The notes under the pieces were generated by a model. The model saw only the letters and a program-made list of their open reading frames with translations, had not been told where the DNA came from and made no database searches. From an uncultured Granulosicoccaceae bacterium (GTDB lineage: Bacteria; Pseudomonadota; Gammaproteobacteria; Granulosicoccales; Granulosicoccaceae), in assembly GCA_937957915.1 (NCBI GenBank), contig CALGNZ010000047.1, forward strand, positions 124,001 through 188,000: a stretch of DNA of 64,000 nt, read 5' to 3'. This document shows positions 9,106-17,503 of the stretch, piece by piece. The position numbers were made by a program, and so were the translations under genes. How positions within the stretch are numbered: position 1 is the stretch's first letter; each line of letters opens with the position of its first letter.

Positions 9106-11157
9106 TCAGCGCACTTCAGCCACAATCAAATTACCCAGTGCATCTACCGTGGCGCTGAAACCCGGCTCAATCCATATAGTGGTATCTGGTTGTTCCAGTA
9201 CACAAGGGCCCGCAACCACTGCATCGACTGGAAGGGTAAGCCGATCATAAATACTGGCGTTGTGAGATTTCCCGTCAAAGTATACTTGTCTGATACCTGT
9301 GATTGCTTCATCAACCGTGTGTATGTTGTCGGGGGCGAGGGTTGACAAGTCGAACTTTGGACGCTTGCCAATTACCGCTGTACGCAAGTTGATAACGCCG
9401 ATTTCTACATTTTCGAGCAGCCTGCCGTAGGTATGCAGGTATCGTCTTTCGAACGCGGCTTTCAGTGAGTCACGGCACAGAGAGGTGACCTCATCGGTGG
9501 TCAGGGAAACATCGACAGTATGTGTCTGCCCCATGTACAACATGTCCAGTGATACGCGATTTTCAATAGACGAAAATTCTGCTTGTGCTTCGTTTAACTG
9601 TTGCGCGCCCTGGTGGCCAAAATCCCTGATCACTGTACACAAACCATCAATGTCTATTGTCGATAGTGGCTCGATATAGGTGCGAACAAAGTCCTGCCGC
9701 ATATCGGCGATGACACATCCCAGCGCTGAGACGATGCCGGGGTATCTTGGAATCAGTGCGCTGGCCAGGCCAATTTCTCGCACCAGTGCACAACTATGCA
9801 GCGCACCGCCACCGCCAAATGGCATGGCTGCAAATTTTCGGGGGTCGTGGCCTCGCTCGATGGAAACCAGTCGAATAGCACCTGCCATGCGAGCATTGGC
9901 AACGTCTATGATGGCTTCAGCTGCTGCCATGACATCCATATTCAACGGCTCTGCTATATGTCTTCTGATTGAATCAGCTGCGGCTTCTGTGTCCAGCTTG
10001 TTAAGCTGACCACCAATCGGGCTGTTGCTGTTAATTCGGCCGAGCACGACGTTGGCGTCGGTGACGGTTGGTCGGTCGTTACCTCGTTGATAGCAAACCG
10101 GGCCGGGTATAGAGCCGGCGCTTTCAGGGCCGATGCTCAACATGCCTTCCGGATCAATCCAGGCTATTGATCCACCGCCCGCGCCGATCGTGGTGATCTC
10201 GATCATCGGTGATCGTATGACCAGTCCAAAATCCACTGATGACTGCGATGCCAGTGCCGCCTCGCCATCGGCTACCACGGAGATATCGAAGCTGGTTCCT
10301 CCCATATCGCAGGTAATCACATTATCAAAGCCGGATTGAGAGGCCAGATAAGCTGATGCGTATACACCAGCGGCAGGTCCGGACAATGCGGTTTTTACCG
10401 GACTTTGTGCGGCGCTGGCTGAATTCATCAAGCCACCGTTAGACTGCACAATTAAAAACTCCCCCGTAAACCCTTCATTTTTTAAACGCTGATCAAGTGC
10501 GGTGAGATAGTTGCCCACCACAGGTTGCAGGTAGGCATTTAGCGCAGTGGTAGAGGCTCTTTCAAACTCTCTGATTTCGGGTAACAGTTCGCTGGATACG
10601 GAAATGTGCTGGTTTGGCCAGAGCTGCTGCAGTATCTTTCTAACCGCTTTTTCATTGTTGTTGTTAGCATGAGCATTAATGAACACCACGGCGATCGATT
10701 CGGCTCCCTGCGCCAGTAATTGTTGCGCAGCATGACGAACCGCACTTTCATCGAGTTGTGTGTGGATGGTTCCATCGGCAAGTGTGCGCTCTGCTACCTC
10801 GATAGACATGGCGCGCTCAATGACCGGATGGTACTGCCCCCACAGGCCCCAGGTGGTTGGTCGGTCGCGACGCCGCATTTGCAGTATGTCGCGGAATCCT
10901 TCGGTAGTAATTAACCCTGCACTTGCCCCCTTGCGTTCCAGCAGTGCATTGGTACCGACCGTGGTGCCGTGAATTATCGCAGCAATCGAGCTGACATCCT
11001 CTACCCCGGCGGCGATTCCGGTAAAAAACCCGTCAGCTTCGCGTCCGCGAGTGGAAGCCACCTTGTGTACCGAACTTTCTCCTGTCTGCTGGTTAATGAC
11101 AAAAATATCGGTAAAAGTGCCACCGACGTCGATACCAATCAAAGTCTGTTTACTCAT
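9106..11157 (-). CDS. hyuA: Hydantoinase/oxoprolinase subunit A (HyuA-like)
   Basis: About 683 residues, the normal length for HyuA. The N-terminus has the ASKHA-type phosphate-1 motif LIGIDVGGTFTDIFV; later segments are IIHGTTVGTNALLERKGA, GLITTEGFRDILQMRRRDRP, CDMGGTSFDISVV, and AMPFGGGGALHSCALVREIG. The family uses ATP to open or carboxylate rings and carbonyls (5-oxoproline, N-methylhydantoin, acetone or acetophenone). It works with the HyuB subunit encoded immediately upstream; the two genes overlap by 8 bp. The ATG at 11157 follows AGGAAG, and a longer reading to 11205 lacks family-like sequence. The cytoplasmic substrate is not known. Confidence 0.92.
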   Translation of the reverse strand: MSKQTLIGIDVGGTFTDIFVINQQTGESSVHKVASTRGREADGFFTGIAAGVEDVSSIAAIIHGTTVGTNALLERKGASAGLITTEGFRDILQMRRRDRPTTWGLWGQYHPVIERAMSIEVAERTLADGTIHTQLDESAVRHAAQQLLAQGAESIAVVFINAHANNNNEKAVRKILQQLWPNQHISVSSELLPEIREFERASTTALNAYLQPVVGNYLTALDQRLKNEGFTGEFLIVQSNGGLMNSASAAQSPVKTALSGPAAGVYASAYLASQSGFDNVITCDMGGTSFDISVVADGEAALASQSSVDFGLVIRSPMIEITTIGAGGGSIAWIDPEGMLSIGPESAGSIPGPVCYQRGNDRPTVTDANVVLGRINSNSPIGGQLNKLDTEAAADSIRRHIAEPLNMDVMAAAEAIIDVANARMAGAIRLVSIERGHDPRKFAAMPFGGGGALHSCALVREIGLASALIPRYPGIVSALGCVIADMRQDFVRTYIEPLSTIDIDGLCTVIRDFGHQGAQQLNEAQAEFSSIENRVSLDMLYMGQTHTVDVSLTTDEVTSLCRDSLKAAFERRYLHTYGRLLENVEIGVINLRTAVIGKRPKFDLSTLAPDNIHTVDEAITGIRQVYFDGKSHNASIYDRLTLPVDAVVAGPCVLEQPDTTIWIEPGFSATVDALGNLIVAEVR

Positions 11158-12937
11158 GGCTTGCGGCTTCCTGCAAGCGGCTGGAGCGCAATCTGCTGGT
11201 GGCACTGTCGTCGATTTTACCGTTGGTTCCGATCACGACACCGTAGGATTCGCGCGCCGCGGTGGTTGAAATAAATCCGTTTTGTACATCCGTCAGCACG
11301 TCTGTAGCGGATCTCTCCAGCGCTTTGCCGTAGCCTCCGCCGCCTGGTGTTTGTAACCTTACCCGCTGTCCTTTCTTTAACTCTATGCCGGTTATCTTTG
11401 ACACCATCTCGGGTGTTTGAGAAAACTGGCCTGTCTCAATGGTGCCGTCAGGTTTTTTACCGTCGAAAGTAAATTTGTTTAACGCCCCCGCCTCACCGTT
11501 GACCACACCCGGTGGTGCGAACTTTCCTCGTTCACCGAACAGAAAGCCTTTCGCATCGCACATTACTTCTATTTCGTAGAGACCACCAAGGCCGCCTCTG
11601 TGTTTACCCGGGCCACCCGAACCATTGCGCAGTGCCCATTGGGTAAAGCGTATCGGGTAGCGGGCCTCCAGTATTTCCACTGGTGGAATGGTGGCCATCG
11701 ATATAGGTGCATTGCCGTGAGACAGTCCGTCGCCCAGTGGATGTCCGCCGTGGCCGCCGCCGAAAAATGAAAACATAACCCAGCGCGATCCCTGCTGCCC
11801 GTCTTCAGTGGTGTGGTGCCCGGCAATTGATAGTGCGTTTATGGTTCCGTAGGCGCAGCCATTGGCCATGTCTGGAATTGCTTTAGATAATGCGACAAAA
11901 ATGACATCGATGACCCGCAGTATCGTTTCGGTGTAGCCGCCAACTGGCCGGGGTGAACGGGCGTCCATCAGGCTGTCGGCCGGAATATTTATAGTGACCG
12001 GATCAAGTACACCGGCGTTCGCAGCTACATCGGTAAATATATGCTTGAGCGCTACGTAAATAGAGGCCTCGGCTGTTGAGCGGGCGATATTGACCGGGCC
12101 ACTGCAAGCGGCTGATGTACCGGTAAAGTCGATAGACAGTGTATTGCCAAGCACCGTGATGCTGACCTTGACGATCAGTTTTTCCGCCGATATGCCATCG
12201 TTGTCGAGATAGTCTACCGCCTCGTAGGTGCCATCAGGTATTTTTGTAATATGGCGCTGCATCTGGGCCGCTGCTCGCTGTCGCAACTCAACCAATACCT
12301 CCAGCAACACAGGAGCGGAGTATTGGCTGATAAGTTCGTTTAAGCGCTCTTCGCCTAATCTGAGTGCAGCCAGCTGTCCGTTAAGATCACCGTGCATTGA
12401 CGTTGGCAACCGTGTGTTTGCGGCAACAATGTTGAGTATATCGTGTTGCAATTCTCCGCCGCGTACCAGCTTGACAGGGGGGATCAGCACTCCTTCCTGA
12501 AATATTTCAGTGGCGGCCGGATTATAGTTGCCAGGTACATTGCCACCGACATCGTGCCAGTGTGCAACCGACGCCATGTAACAAAAAATATCATCGCCGT
12601 TAAAAACTGGCTGCACCAGTTTAAAATCGTTGAGATGGGTGCCACCGTCGTAGGGATCATTGAATAGAAAAACATCACCGGGTTCGGGCAGGCCATGCTC
12701 AGCGGTATATGAAATAACGGCACGTACGGCAAAGGCCATAGCACCGACAAAAACAGGTAAGCCGAACTTTCCCTGCACCAGGGTATCTCCGGTTTTTGCG
12801 TTGTAGAAACCGTGGCTCGCATCATGTGCTTCAGCAATAATCGGATTAAACGCAGCTTTGAACAGTGTGGCATCCATTTCGTCTGCAACCTGCTCAAGTC
12901 TCCCGCGCAAAACTGACAATAATACCGGATCAATCAT
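11150..12937 (-). CDS. hyuB: Hydantoinase/oxoprolinase subunit B (HyuB-like)
   Basis: About 595 residues, typical for HyuB. Visible family segments are MIDPVLLSVLRGRLEQVADEM at the start, LFNDPYDGGTHLNDF, VAHWHDVGGNVPG, DFTGTSAACSGPVN, GGYTETILRVID, FSFFGGGHGGHPLGDG, and a C-terminal LQTPGGGGYGKALERS. The subunit partners HyuA in ATP-dependent cleavage or carboxylation of small cyclic or carbonyl compounds. The start has a strong AGGAG 8 bp upstream and overlaps the LeuD-type stop by 4 bp, so translation is probably coupled. The overlap with an aconitase-type subunit ties this hydrolase to the isomerase step. Confidence 0.92.
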   Translation of the reverse strand: MIDPVLLSVLRGRLEQVADEMDATLFKAAFNPIIAEAHDASHGFYNAKTGDTLVQGKFGLPVFVGAMAFAVRAVISYTAEHGLPEPGDVFLFNDPYDGGTHLNDFKLVQPVFNGDDIFCYMASVAHWHDVGGNVPGNYNPAATEIFQEGVLIPPVKLVRGGELQHDILNIVAANTRLPTSMHGDLNGQLAALRLGEERLNELISQYSAPVLLEVLVELRQRAAAQMQRHITKIPDGTYEAVDYLDNDGISAEKLIVKVSITVLGNTLSIDFTGTSAACSGPVNIARSTAEASIYVALKHIFTDVAANAGVLDPVTINIPADSLMDARSPRPVGGYTETILRVIDVIFVALSKAIPDMANGCAYGTINALSIAGHHTTEDGQQGSRWVMFSFFGGGHGGHPLGDGLSHGNAPISMATIPPVEILEARYPIRFTQWALRNGSGGPGKHRGGLGGLYEIEVMCDAKGFLFGERGKFAPPGVVNGEAGALNKFTFDGKKPDGTIETGQFSQTPEMVSKITGIELKKGQRVRLQTPGGGGYGKALERSATDVLTDVQNGFISTTAARESYGVVIGTNGKIDDSATSRLRSSRLQEAASHE

Positions 12938-13617
12938 GATTGAGACTCCTGACATGTGGGGTGGTGCAGTTTTGTTGTCGGGTTGTTTGAGTTGGCAGCG
13001 GACAGGTCGTATACCCACGGACGAGCAGTTTTGTCATGGACTAAAAACTGATCAATTGCCTGCTTGTGTTTAAGAGTTAGATCTATGGCATTGCTGCCTT
13101 CCAGCAGCATCTGACGTTTGTCTTCATTTAGATTGAATTTGATTTTCAGGTGTTCTGCAGAAAGGTGACAGTGTTGCAGATCAACAACTAACTCGGTGTC
13201 AGCATTAACGGCATCAGTCAGTCGAGCTATCGTGCCCTGGTCAAGCACAATGGGGAGGATCCCGTTGTTAATACAGTTATCAAAGAAAATTGATCCATAG
13301 CTTGTTGCAATTATTATCCTGAAGCCGTATTCGTGCAATGCCCATACGGCATGCTCCCTGGATGATCCACAGCCGAAGTTACTTTTTGCAATCAGTATAC
13401 TTGCACCTTTTGCAGTAGGCTTGTTCAGGACAAATTGCGGATCAGGTGTTCGACCTCCGGTTGACGCATCCAGATAACGCAGGTTTGCAAACAACCCATC
13501 AGCAAGCCCGACTTTTGAGACACTTTTCATCTCACGTGAGGGAATAATCTGATCTGTGTTGATATTGTCAGTCAGCATTAGCACTGCTTTGCCGCTGTGT
13601 CGGGTGATACCTTTCAA
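12934..13617 (-). CDS. LeuD-type isomerase small subunit (3-isopropylmalate dehydratase family)
   Basis: A 227-residue aconitase-superfamily swivelling subunit. Motifs include TDNINTDQIIP, NFGCGSSREHAVWALHEYGF and an extended C-terminus (the usual LeuD is about 200 residues). With the LeuC-type subunit it would isomerise a malate-type substrate by dehydration and rehydration through a [4Fe-4S] centre. The start is unusual: a TTG with a weak GAGAAAAG-like upstream sequence, in the same frame as the LeuC-type gene, whose stop is 39 bp before it. No leuA or leuB lies nearby, so I expect a catabolic isopropylmalate-, citraconate- or dimethylmalate-like substrate rather than leucine synthesis. Confidence 0.85.
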   Translation of the reverse strand: MKGITRHSGKAVLMLTDNINTDQIIPSREMKSVSKVGLADGLFANLRYLDASTGGRTPDPQFVLNKPTAKGASILIAKSNFGCGSSREHAVWALHEYGFRIIIATSYGSIFFDNCINNGILPIVLDQGTIARLTDAVNADTELVVDLQHCHLSAEHLKIKFNLNEDKRQMLLEGSNAIDLTLKHKQAIDQFLVHDKTARPWVYDLSAANSNNPTTKLHHPTCQESQS

Positions 13618-13656
13618 AGGCTTTTCTCGCCGCTCTTGTTGTGCTGGATTAAACAG

Positions 13657-15069
13657 TTAGCCGACATTTGAAAAGTGCAGCCGCAGATCGGAGATTGTCC
13701 CGTTGATTGCTGACAGTGCTACTGTTTCGGGGCTTGCCAGATGCGTTTTGCTGCCCGGGCCCTGGCGTCCTTCGAAATTTCTATTGGTCGATGATATAAC
13801 CCGTTCTTGATCGCCAAAACTGTCGCCACCGGCATAGAAGCACATGGCGCATCCGGATTCATTCCATTCAAATCCGGCTTCCATAAATACCTGGTCGAGC
13901 CCTTCTGCTTCAGCCTGGGTTTTAACCTGAGTCGAGCCGGGAACGCAGATAGCTTTGACACCACTCGCTACCTTGTTATTTTTGAGTATCAGTGCTGCTC
14001 TGCGAAGATCACTCAGACGAGCATTGGTGCATGAGCCGATGTAGGCCGTATCAATGGCTAAATCGGTTAATTTTTGTCCGGCTGCAACATCCATATAGGC
14101 AAGTGCCGCCAGTCGGGTTGGGTCACTATCGCCATTGGCCTTGATCGGTGCAGGTATTGCCTCGTCGATACCAACAGCGTGTTCCGGGCTGGTTCCCCAG
14201 GTGACAGCAGGTGCCAGTGCGCTTACGTCCATATCAATTTCACTGTCGAATTTAGCACCGTCATCGGTGGCAAGGCCTAGCCAGTGTTGCGTTGCTTCGT
14301 TGGTATTGTTGGCGGGTGCATAAGGTCGGCCTAGAACATAATCTACAGTTTTTTGATCCGGTGCAATCAGAGCGGTAAACGCACCCATCTCAACACCCAT
14401 GTTGCAAAGCGTCAATCGTTGTTCTATTTCCATTGACTCAATCACAGGGCCACAGAACTCGATGACATGACCCACTGCGCGTGAAGCGGAGTGTGTAGCA
14501 ATGAGATGCAGAATAATATCTTTAGCCGTCAACCAGGGTGGCTGGGTACCGCTCAGATTGATTCTCAATTGCTTCAGTGCTTTGACACGCAGAGTTTTGG
14601 TTGCCAGGGCATGTTCGCAATCGGTGGATCCGATTCCCCAGGCAAGAGCCCCGAGTCCTCCGAGTGTGCAAGTGTGGCTATCGGGGCAAACAAGAGTAAT
14701 ACCGGGTTGAGCTATACCGAGCTCAGGGGCAATGACGTGCACGATACCCTGGCGGGGGTCGTCAATATCAAACAGGGTTAATCCAAGATCTGTCGTTTGT
14801 TTTCGCATTGCCTCGATGAATACTTCACCACCTGGCATACGCGTTTGCATGGGCCGACCAGGGCTGGTATCAGCGATATGGTCAATCGTGCAAAATACCG
14901 CTGCGGGTTCGACGATAGAGCGCTTATCGGCAACCAGATTGGCGAGTGCAAGAGCCCCGGTGCGCTCATGCAACATGACCCGATCGATCAATACCAGCGA
15001 TGACCCGTCGTCAAACTGCTTTATTTGATGTGATTGCAGGAGCTTGTCGAACAGGGTTGTAGCTGTCAT
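13657..15069 (-). CDS. LeuC-type isomerase large subunit (3-isopropylmalate dehydratase family)
   Basis: A 470-residue aconitase-type large subunit of the expected length. It starts MTATTLFDKLLQSHQIKQF, with TCTLGGLGALAWGIGSTDCEH, MGVEMGAFTALIAPD and YIGSCTNARLSDLRRAA. The [4Fe-4S] ligands are visible as a cysteine in GSCTNARL and a pair in NESGCAMCFYAGGD. It pairs with the small subunit encoded downstream. It lies within the catabolic cluster between the CoA-transferase and HyuB genes and overlaps the CoA-transferase stop by 4 bp. It is best read as a paralog recruited for a branched dicarboxylate, and the exact substrate is not deducible. Confidence 0.87.
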   Translation of the reverse strand: MTATTLFDKLLQSHQIKQFDDGSSLVLIDRVMLHERTGALALANLVADKRSIVEPAAVFCTIDHIADTSPGRPMQTRMPGGEVFIEAMRKQTTDLGLTLFDIDDPRQGIVHVIAPELGIAQPGITLVCPDSHTCTLGGLGALAWGIGSTDCEHALATKTLRVKALKQLRINLSGTQPPWLTAKDIILHLIATHSASRAVGHVIEFCGPVIESMEIEQRLTLCNMGVEMGAFTALIAPDQKTVDYVLGRPYAPANNTNEATQHWLGLATDDGAKFDSEIDMDVSALAPAVTWGTSPEHAVGIDEAIPAPIKANGDSDPTRLAALAYMDVAAGQKLTDLAIDTAYIGSCTNARLSDLRRAALILKNNKVASGVKAICVPGSTQVKTQAEAEGLDQVFMEAGFEWNESGCAMCFYAGGDSFGDQERVISSTNRNFEGRQGPGSKTHLASPETVALSAINGTISDLRLHFSNVG

Positions 15070-16274
15070 GCAACGACGCCGTCGTCGATGAGTTGTTGTA
15101 CATCTTTTTTACTGTAACCGATGGAATCAAGGATAGATCGGGTGTCCTGACCTGCAGACGGAGGATCGTATTGCTTCTCTGCGCGCTGACCGTTGAATTC
15201 CACTGGCAGTTTGGGCAACGCGACGATTTTATCCTGACCAGGCAAGGCAATGTCGTACAGTCCGTTGTGTTTCAGCTGCGGATCATCGTGTAGATGCTCT
15301 GGCTGATTTATCGGTGCAAATGGCAGGCCGGCTTCTATCAACAACGCTGACAGTGCCTCTGAATCCAATGTTGCAAACAAGGCACGTAGCTTTGGAATAA
15401 TGGTGTCGCGGTGTTTCACTCTATCGGCATTGGCGCGATAGTCATCGTTGTTGTGCCACTCGCTCAGTTCAAACACTTCACAGAACCGTTGCCACTGACC
15501 GTCGCTGACGACGCCAACAAACATCTGTCTGTCGGCAGTTTCAAATACATCGTATACGGCCCACGCTGACGTACGTGCCGGCATTGGTGGAGCGGGTGTG
15601 TCGGTCACCGCATATTGAGCCATATGCTGCCCTACCAGAAAAACCGTGGTTTCAAAGAGAGCAGAGGTGATGTGTGCACCCGATTCTTCTGGCGCGCTGC
15701 TGTTTGTTACAGTGCCCGGATGCGAAGCGCGTTGGTCTCGCTCGAGCAGTGCCGCCAGTATGCCGATCACACCGAACATACCACCTGCTATATCAATAAC
15801 GGATGATCCTGCCCGCAGTGGCCTGCCGGGTGGGCCTGTCATATAGGCCAGACCGCCCATCATTTGTGCGACCTCATCCAGTGCCGTTCGCTGTTCATAC
15901 GGGCCGCTTAAAAAACCCTTCGATGACTGGTAGACAATGTCACTGTTGATTGCCTTTACTGACTCGTAGCCAAAGCCCAGTTTGTCCAGTGCACCTGGCC
16001 TGAAGTTTTCAATCATCACATCGGTGTCGGCCAGCAACTTGCGCACAATCTGCTGCCCCTGCTCGCTTTTTATATCAAGGCAAAGGCTCTTCTTGTTGCG
16101 ATTGAACATGGCAAAGTAGCCTGCCCCACTGCCGGGCAGCGAACGTGTTTTATCACCGCCGAGTGGTTCTATCTTGATGACCTCGGCGCCAAGGTCACCC
16201 AGGATCATGCCAACAGACGGGCCCATGACCATGTGCGAGAACTCGATAACTCTGATGTTTTTAAGAAAATTCAT
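15066..16274 (-). CDS. CaiB/BaiF family (class III) CoA-transferase
   Basis: A 402-residue class III CoA-transferase. The N-terminus reads FLKNIRVIEFSHMVMGP and GDLGAEVIKIEPLGGDKTR; then MFNRNKKSLCLDIKSEQG, MIENFRPGALDKLGFGY and IVYQSSKGFLSGPYEQRTALD, where the final acidic residue is a likely catalytic aspartate. It is the first gene of the reverse-strand operon and diverges from the HMG-CoA-lyase-like gene, so its promoter lies in the palindrome-containing intergenic region. It probably generates the CoA thioester that enters the pathway. It is not a close duplicate of the 6173-7285 protein, so the two may use different acids. Confidence 0.88.
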   Translation of the reverse strand: MNFLKNIRVIEFSHMVMGPSVGMILGDLGAEVIKIEPLGGDKTRSLPGSGAGYFAMFNRNKKSLCLDIKSEQGQQIVRKLLADTDVMIENFRPGALDKLGFGYESVKAINSDIVYQSSKGFLSGPYEQRTALDEVAQMMGGLAYMTGPPGRPLRAGSSVIDIAGGMFGVIGILAALLERDQRASHPGTVTNSSAPEESGAHITSALFETTVFLVGQHMAQYAVTDTPAPPMPARTSAWAVYDVFETADRQMFVGVVSDGQWQRFCEVFELSEWHNNDDYRANADRVKHRDTIIPKLRALFATLDSEALSALLIEAGLPFAPINQPEHLHDDPQLKHNGLYDIALPGQDKIVALPKLPVEFNGQRAEKQYDPPSAGQDTRSILDSIGYSKKDVQQLIDDGVVA

Positions 16275-16330
16275 AGGTCCGCTGGTGTTCCGGGGCCGTG
16301 AGCTTGTGTGGGTAGTTGTTGCATACGCCC

Positions 16331-16348
16331 GACTTTACAGGCAAAGTC
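16331..16348. promoter_or_regulatory. Imperfect 18-bp inverted repeat (possible second operator)
   Basis: GACTTTACAGGCAAAGTC is an inverted repeat with pairing at bases 1-6 and 13-18, plus an 8/11 pair. It lies 7 bp left of the perfect palindrome; the two centres are 25 bp apart. It is in the region where the reverse-strand CoA-transferase promoter should lie. It could be a second regulator site or just chance; no binding evidence is available. Confidence 0.35.
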
Positions 16349-16355
16349 ACACAAA

Positions 16356-16373
16356 TGGTATATAGATATACCA
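16356..16373. promoter_or_regulatory. Perfect palindrome, candidate GntR/HutC operator
   Basis: TGGTATATAGATATACCA consists of two exact 8-bp inverted arms (TGGTATAT / ATATACCA) with a 2-bp centre. It lies in the divergent promoter between the CoA-transferase operon and the HMG-CoA-lyase-like operon. GntR-family operators commonly have the form GT-n-AC with A/T-rich centres, and HutC-type sites such as TGGTCTAGACCA are similar. The cluster encodes its own HutC-subfamily regulator at 18324. Binding is inference but the match of site, context and regulator is good. Confidence 0.6.
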
Positions 16374-16414
16374 ATAAAGGTTTAGTCTAAATATGTCAGC
16401 TATCAAAGTGCTCA

Positions 16415-16522
16415 GGTTATCCGGAACGATTAAGTTATCCAGAGCACTTAATTTATCCAGAGCAACCGGGCTATCGAGAGCAACTGGGTTATCCAGAGCA
16501 CCCGGGTTATCCAGAGCAAATA
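16415..16522. repeat. Six tandem 18-bp repeats in the divergent promoter
   Basis: Six units in exact 18-bp register, with core TTATCCAGAGCA (ggTTATCCagagca-type), starting near 16415, 16433, 16451, 16469, 16487 and 16505. The unit starting 16469 has CTATCG, and the first has TTATCCGGAACG. The array ends about 30 bp before the ATG at 16553. Regular spacing at 18 bp is not a whole helical turn, so simple same-face binding is not obvious. Read on the reverse strand it would encode an ALDNPV-type hexapeptide repeat, which I do not treat as a gene. Confidence 0.85.
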
Positions 16523-16552
16523 TGCAAATCACACTGTGCCGGAGCCAATAAC

Positions 16553-17503
16553 ATGGCTGTTGATGTCATTGTTAGCGAGGTCGGTCCGAGAGACGGGTTG
16601 CAGAGCATTGATCAGTTACTCGATCTGGAAACCAAGAAGCGTTGGATTACAGCCGAAGCTGCCGCAGGCGTCACCGAGATAGAGGTCGGGTCGTTTGTTA
16701 ATTACCGTTTGTTGCCGCAGATGAGCGACACCGCAGCGTTAGTTGAGCATGCCAGGCAGATAGAAGGGCTGGCAGTAGCGGTACTTGTGCCTAATCTGCG
16801 AGGGGCGAGTGCGGCGATAGAGGCCGGGGCCAGTAAAATTTCAATACCGGTATCAGCCAGTGAAACGCACTCGCTAAACAATGTGCGGCGTACACATGCA
16901 CAAATGATAGATGAAGTAAGGAATATTCGGGCTGCAATAAACCAGTTACCAGCAGCTGAGCAACCCTATTTCGAGGCGGGGATTGCAACCGCATTTGGTT
17001 GTACTTTGGAAGGCCACGTATCTTTGAGTACGGTGCAGAGGCTTGCAGAGCAGTTACTCGAGGCGGGTGCTGAAGAAGTGGGGTTATCAGATACAACCGG
17101 TTTTGCCAATCCCGCTATGATTAAAAACAGGATTCGTGCTGTGCACAACACGGTTGGGCGCGACAAACTCACCGGTGTTCACTTGCACAACACTCGTGGG
17201 CTGGGTTTGACCAATGCCTTTGCTGCTCTCGATGAGGGAATTACCACGCTTGATTCATCTTTGGCCGGTCTCGGCGGGTGTCCGTTTGCACCGGGGGCCA
17301 GCGGCAATATAGTGACCGAGGATCTTGTATTTATGCTCGAATCAATGGGGTTAAACACAGGCATCGACATTGACGCACTGGTTGCTGTCAGGTCAATTCT
17401 TGAAAGTGCCTTGCCCGCTGAACCCTTGTACGGGTTCATTCCCGATGCGAGCGTGCCATTAGGCTGGTCTGATATTCGCGCGGAGCATGCTGTTGCAAAC
17501 TAG
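16553..17503 (+). CDS. HMG-CoA lyase-like protein
   Basis: A 316-residue TIM-barrel member of the HMGL family. It begins with SEVGPRDGLQSIDQ (metal and substrate contacts) and has EIEVGSFVNYRLLPQMSD, GVHLHNTRGLGLTNAFAA (metal-binding His pair), and a C-terminal GLGGCPFAPGASGNIVTED with the catalytic cysteine. The likely reaction is cleavage of a 3-hydroxy-3-methylglutaryl-CoA-type substrate to acetyl-CoA plus a 3-oxoacid, which suggests a branched C6 acyl-CoA late in the pathway. Start ATG has GGAG 8 bp upstream. It is the first gene of a forward operon with the enoyl-CoA hydratase and regulator. Confidence 0.87.
   Translation: MAVDVIVSEVGPRDGLQSIDQLLDLETKKRWITAEAAAGVTEIEVGSFVNYRLLPQMSDTAALVEHARQIEGLAVAVLVPNLRGASAAIEAGASKISIPVSASETHSLNNVRRTHAQMIDEVRNIRAAINQLPAAEQPYFEAGIATAFGCTLEGHVSLSTVQRLAEQLLEAGAEEVGLSDTTGFANPAMIKNRIRAVHNTVGRDKLTGVHLHNTRGLGLTNAFAALDEGITTLDSSLAGLGGCPFAPGASGNIVTEDLVFMLESMGLNTGIDIDALVAVRSILESALPAEPLYGFIPDASVPLGWSDIRAEHAVAN

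Noticed and set aside
12934-15069. Leucine-biosynthesis leuCD
   Set aside because: No leuA or leuB nearby and the genes are embedded in a catabolic operon; role assigned as paralog with unknown substrate.
16415-16522. CRISPR array
   Set aside because: Units are directly adjacent with no spacers, and no cas genes are present.
16347-16532. Reverse-strand 61-codon frame encoding ALDNPV-like hexapeptides
   Set aside because: It lies entirely over the 18-bp tandem repeat and promoter; it has no supporting ribosome-binding site or family likeness. The repeat alone explains the regular peptide.
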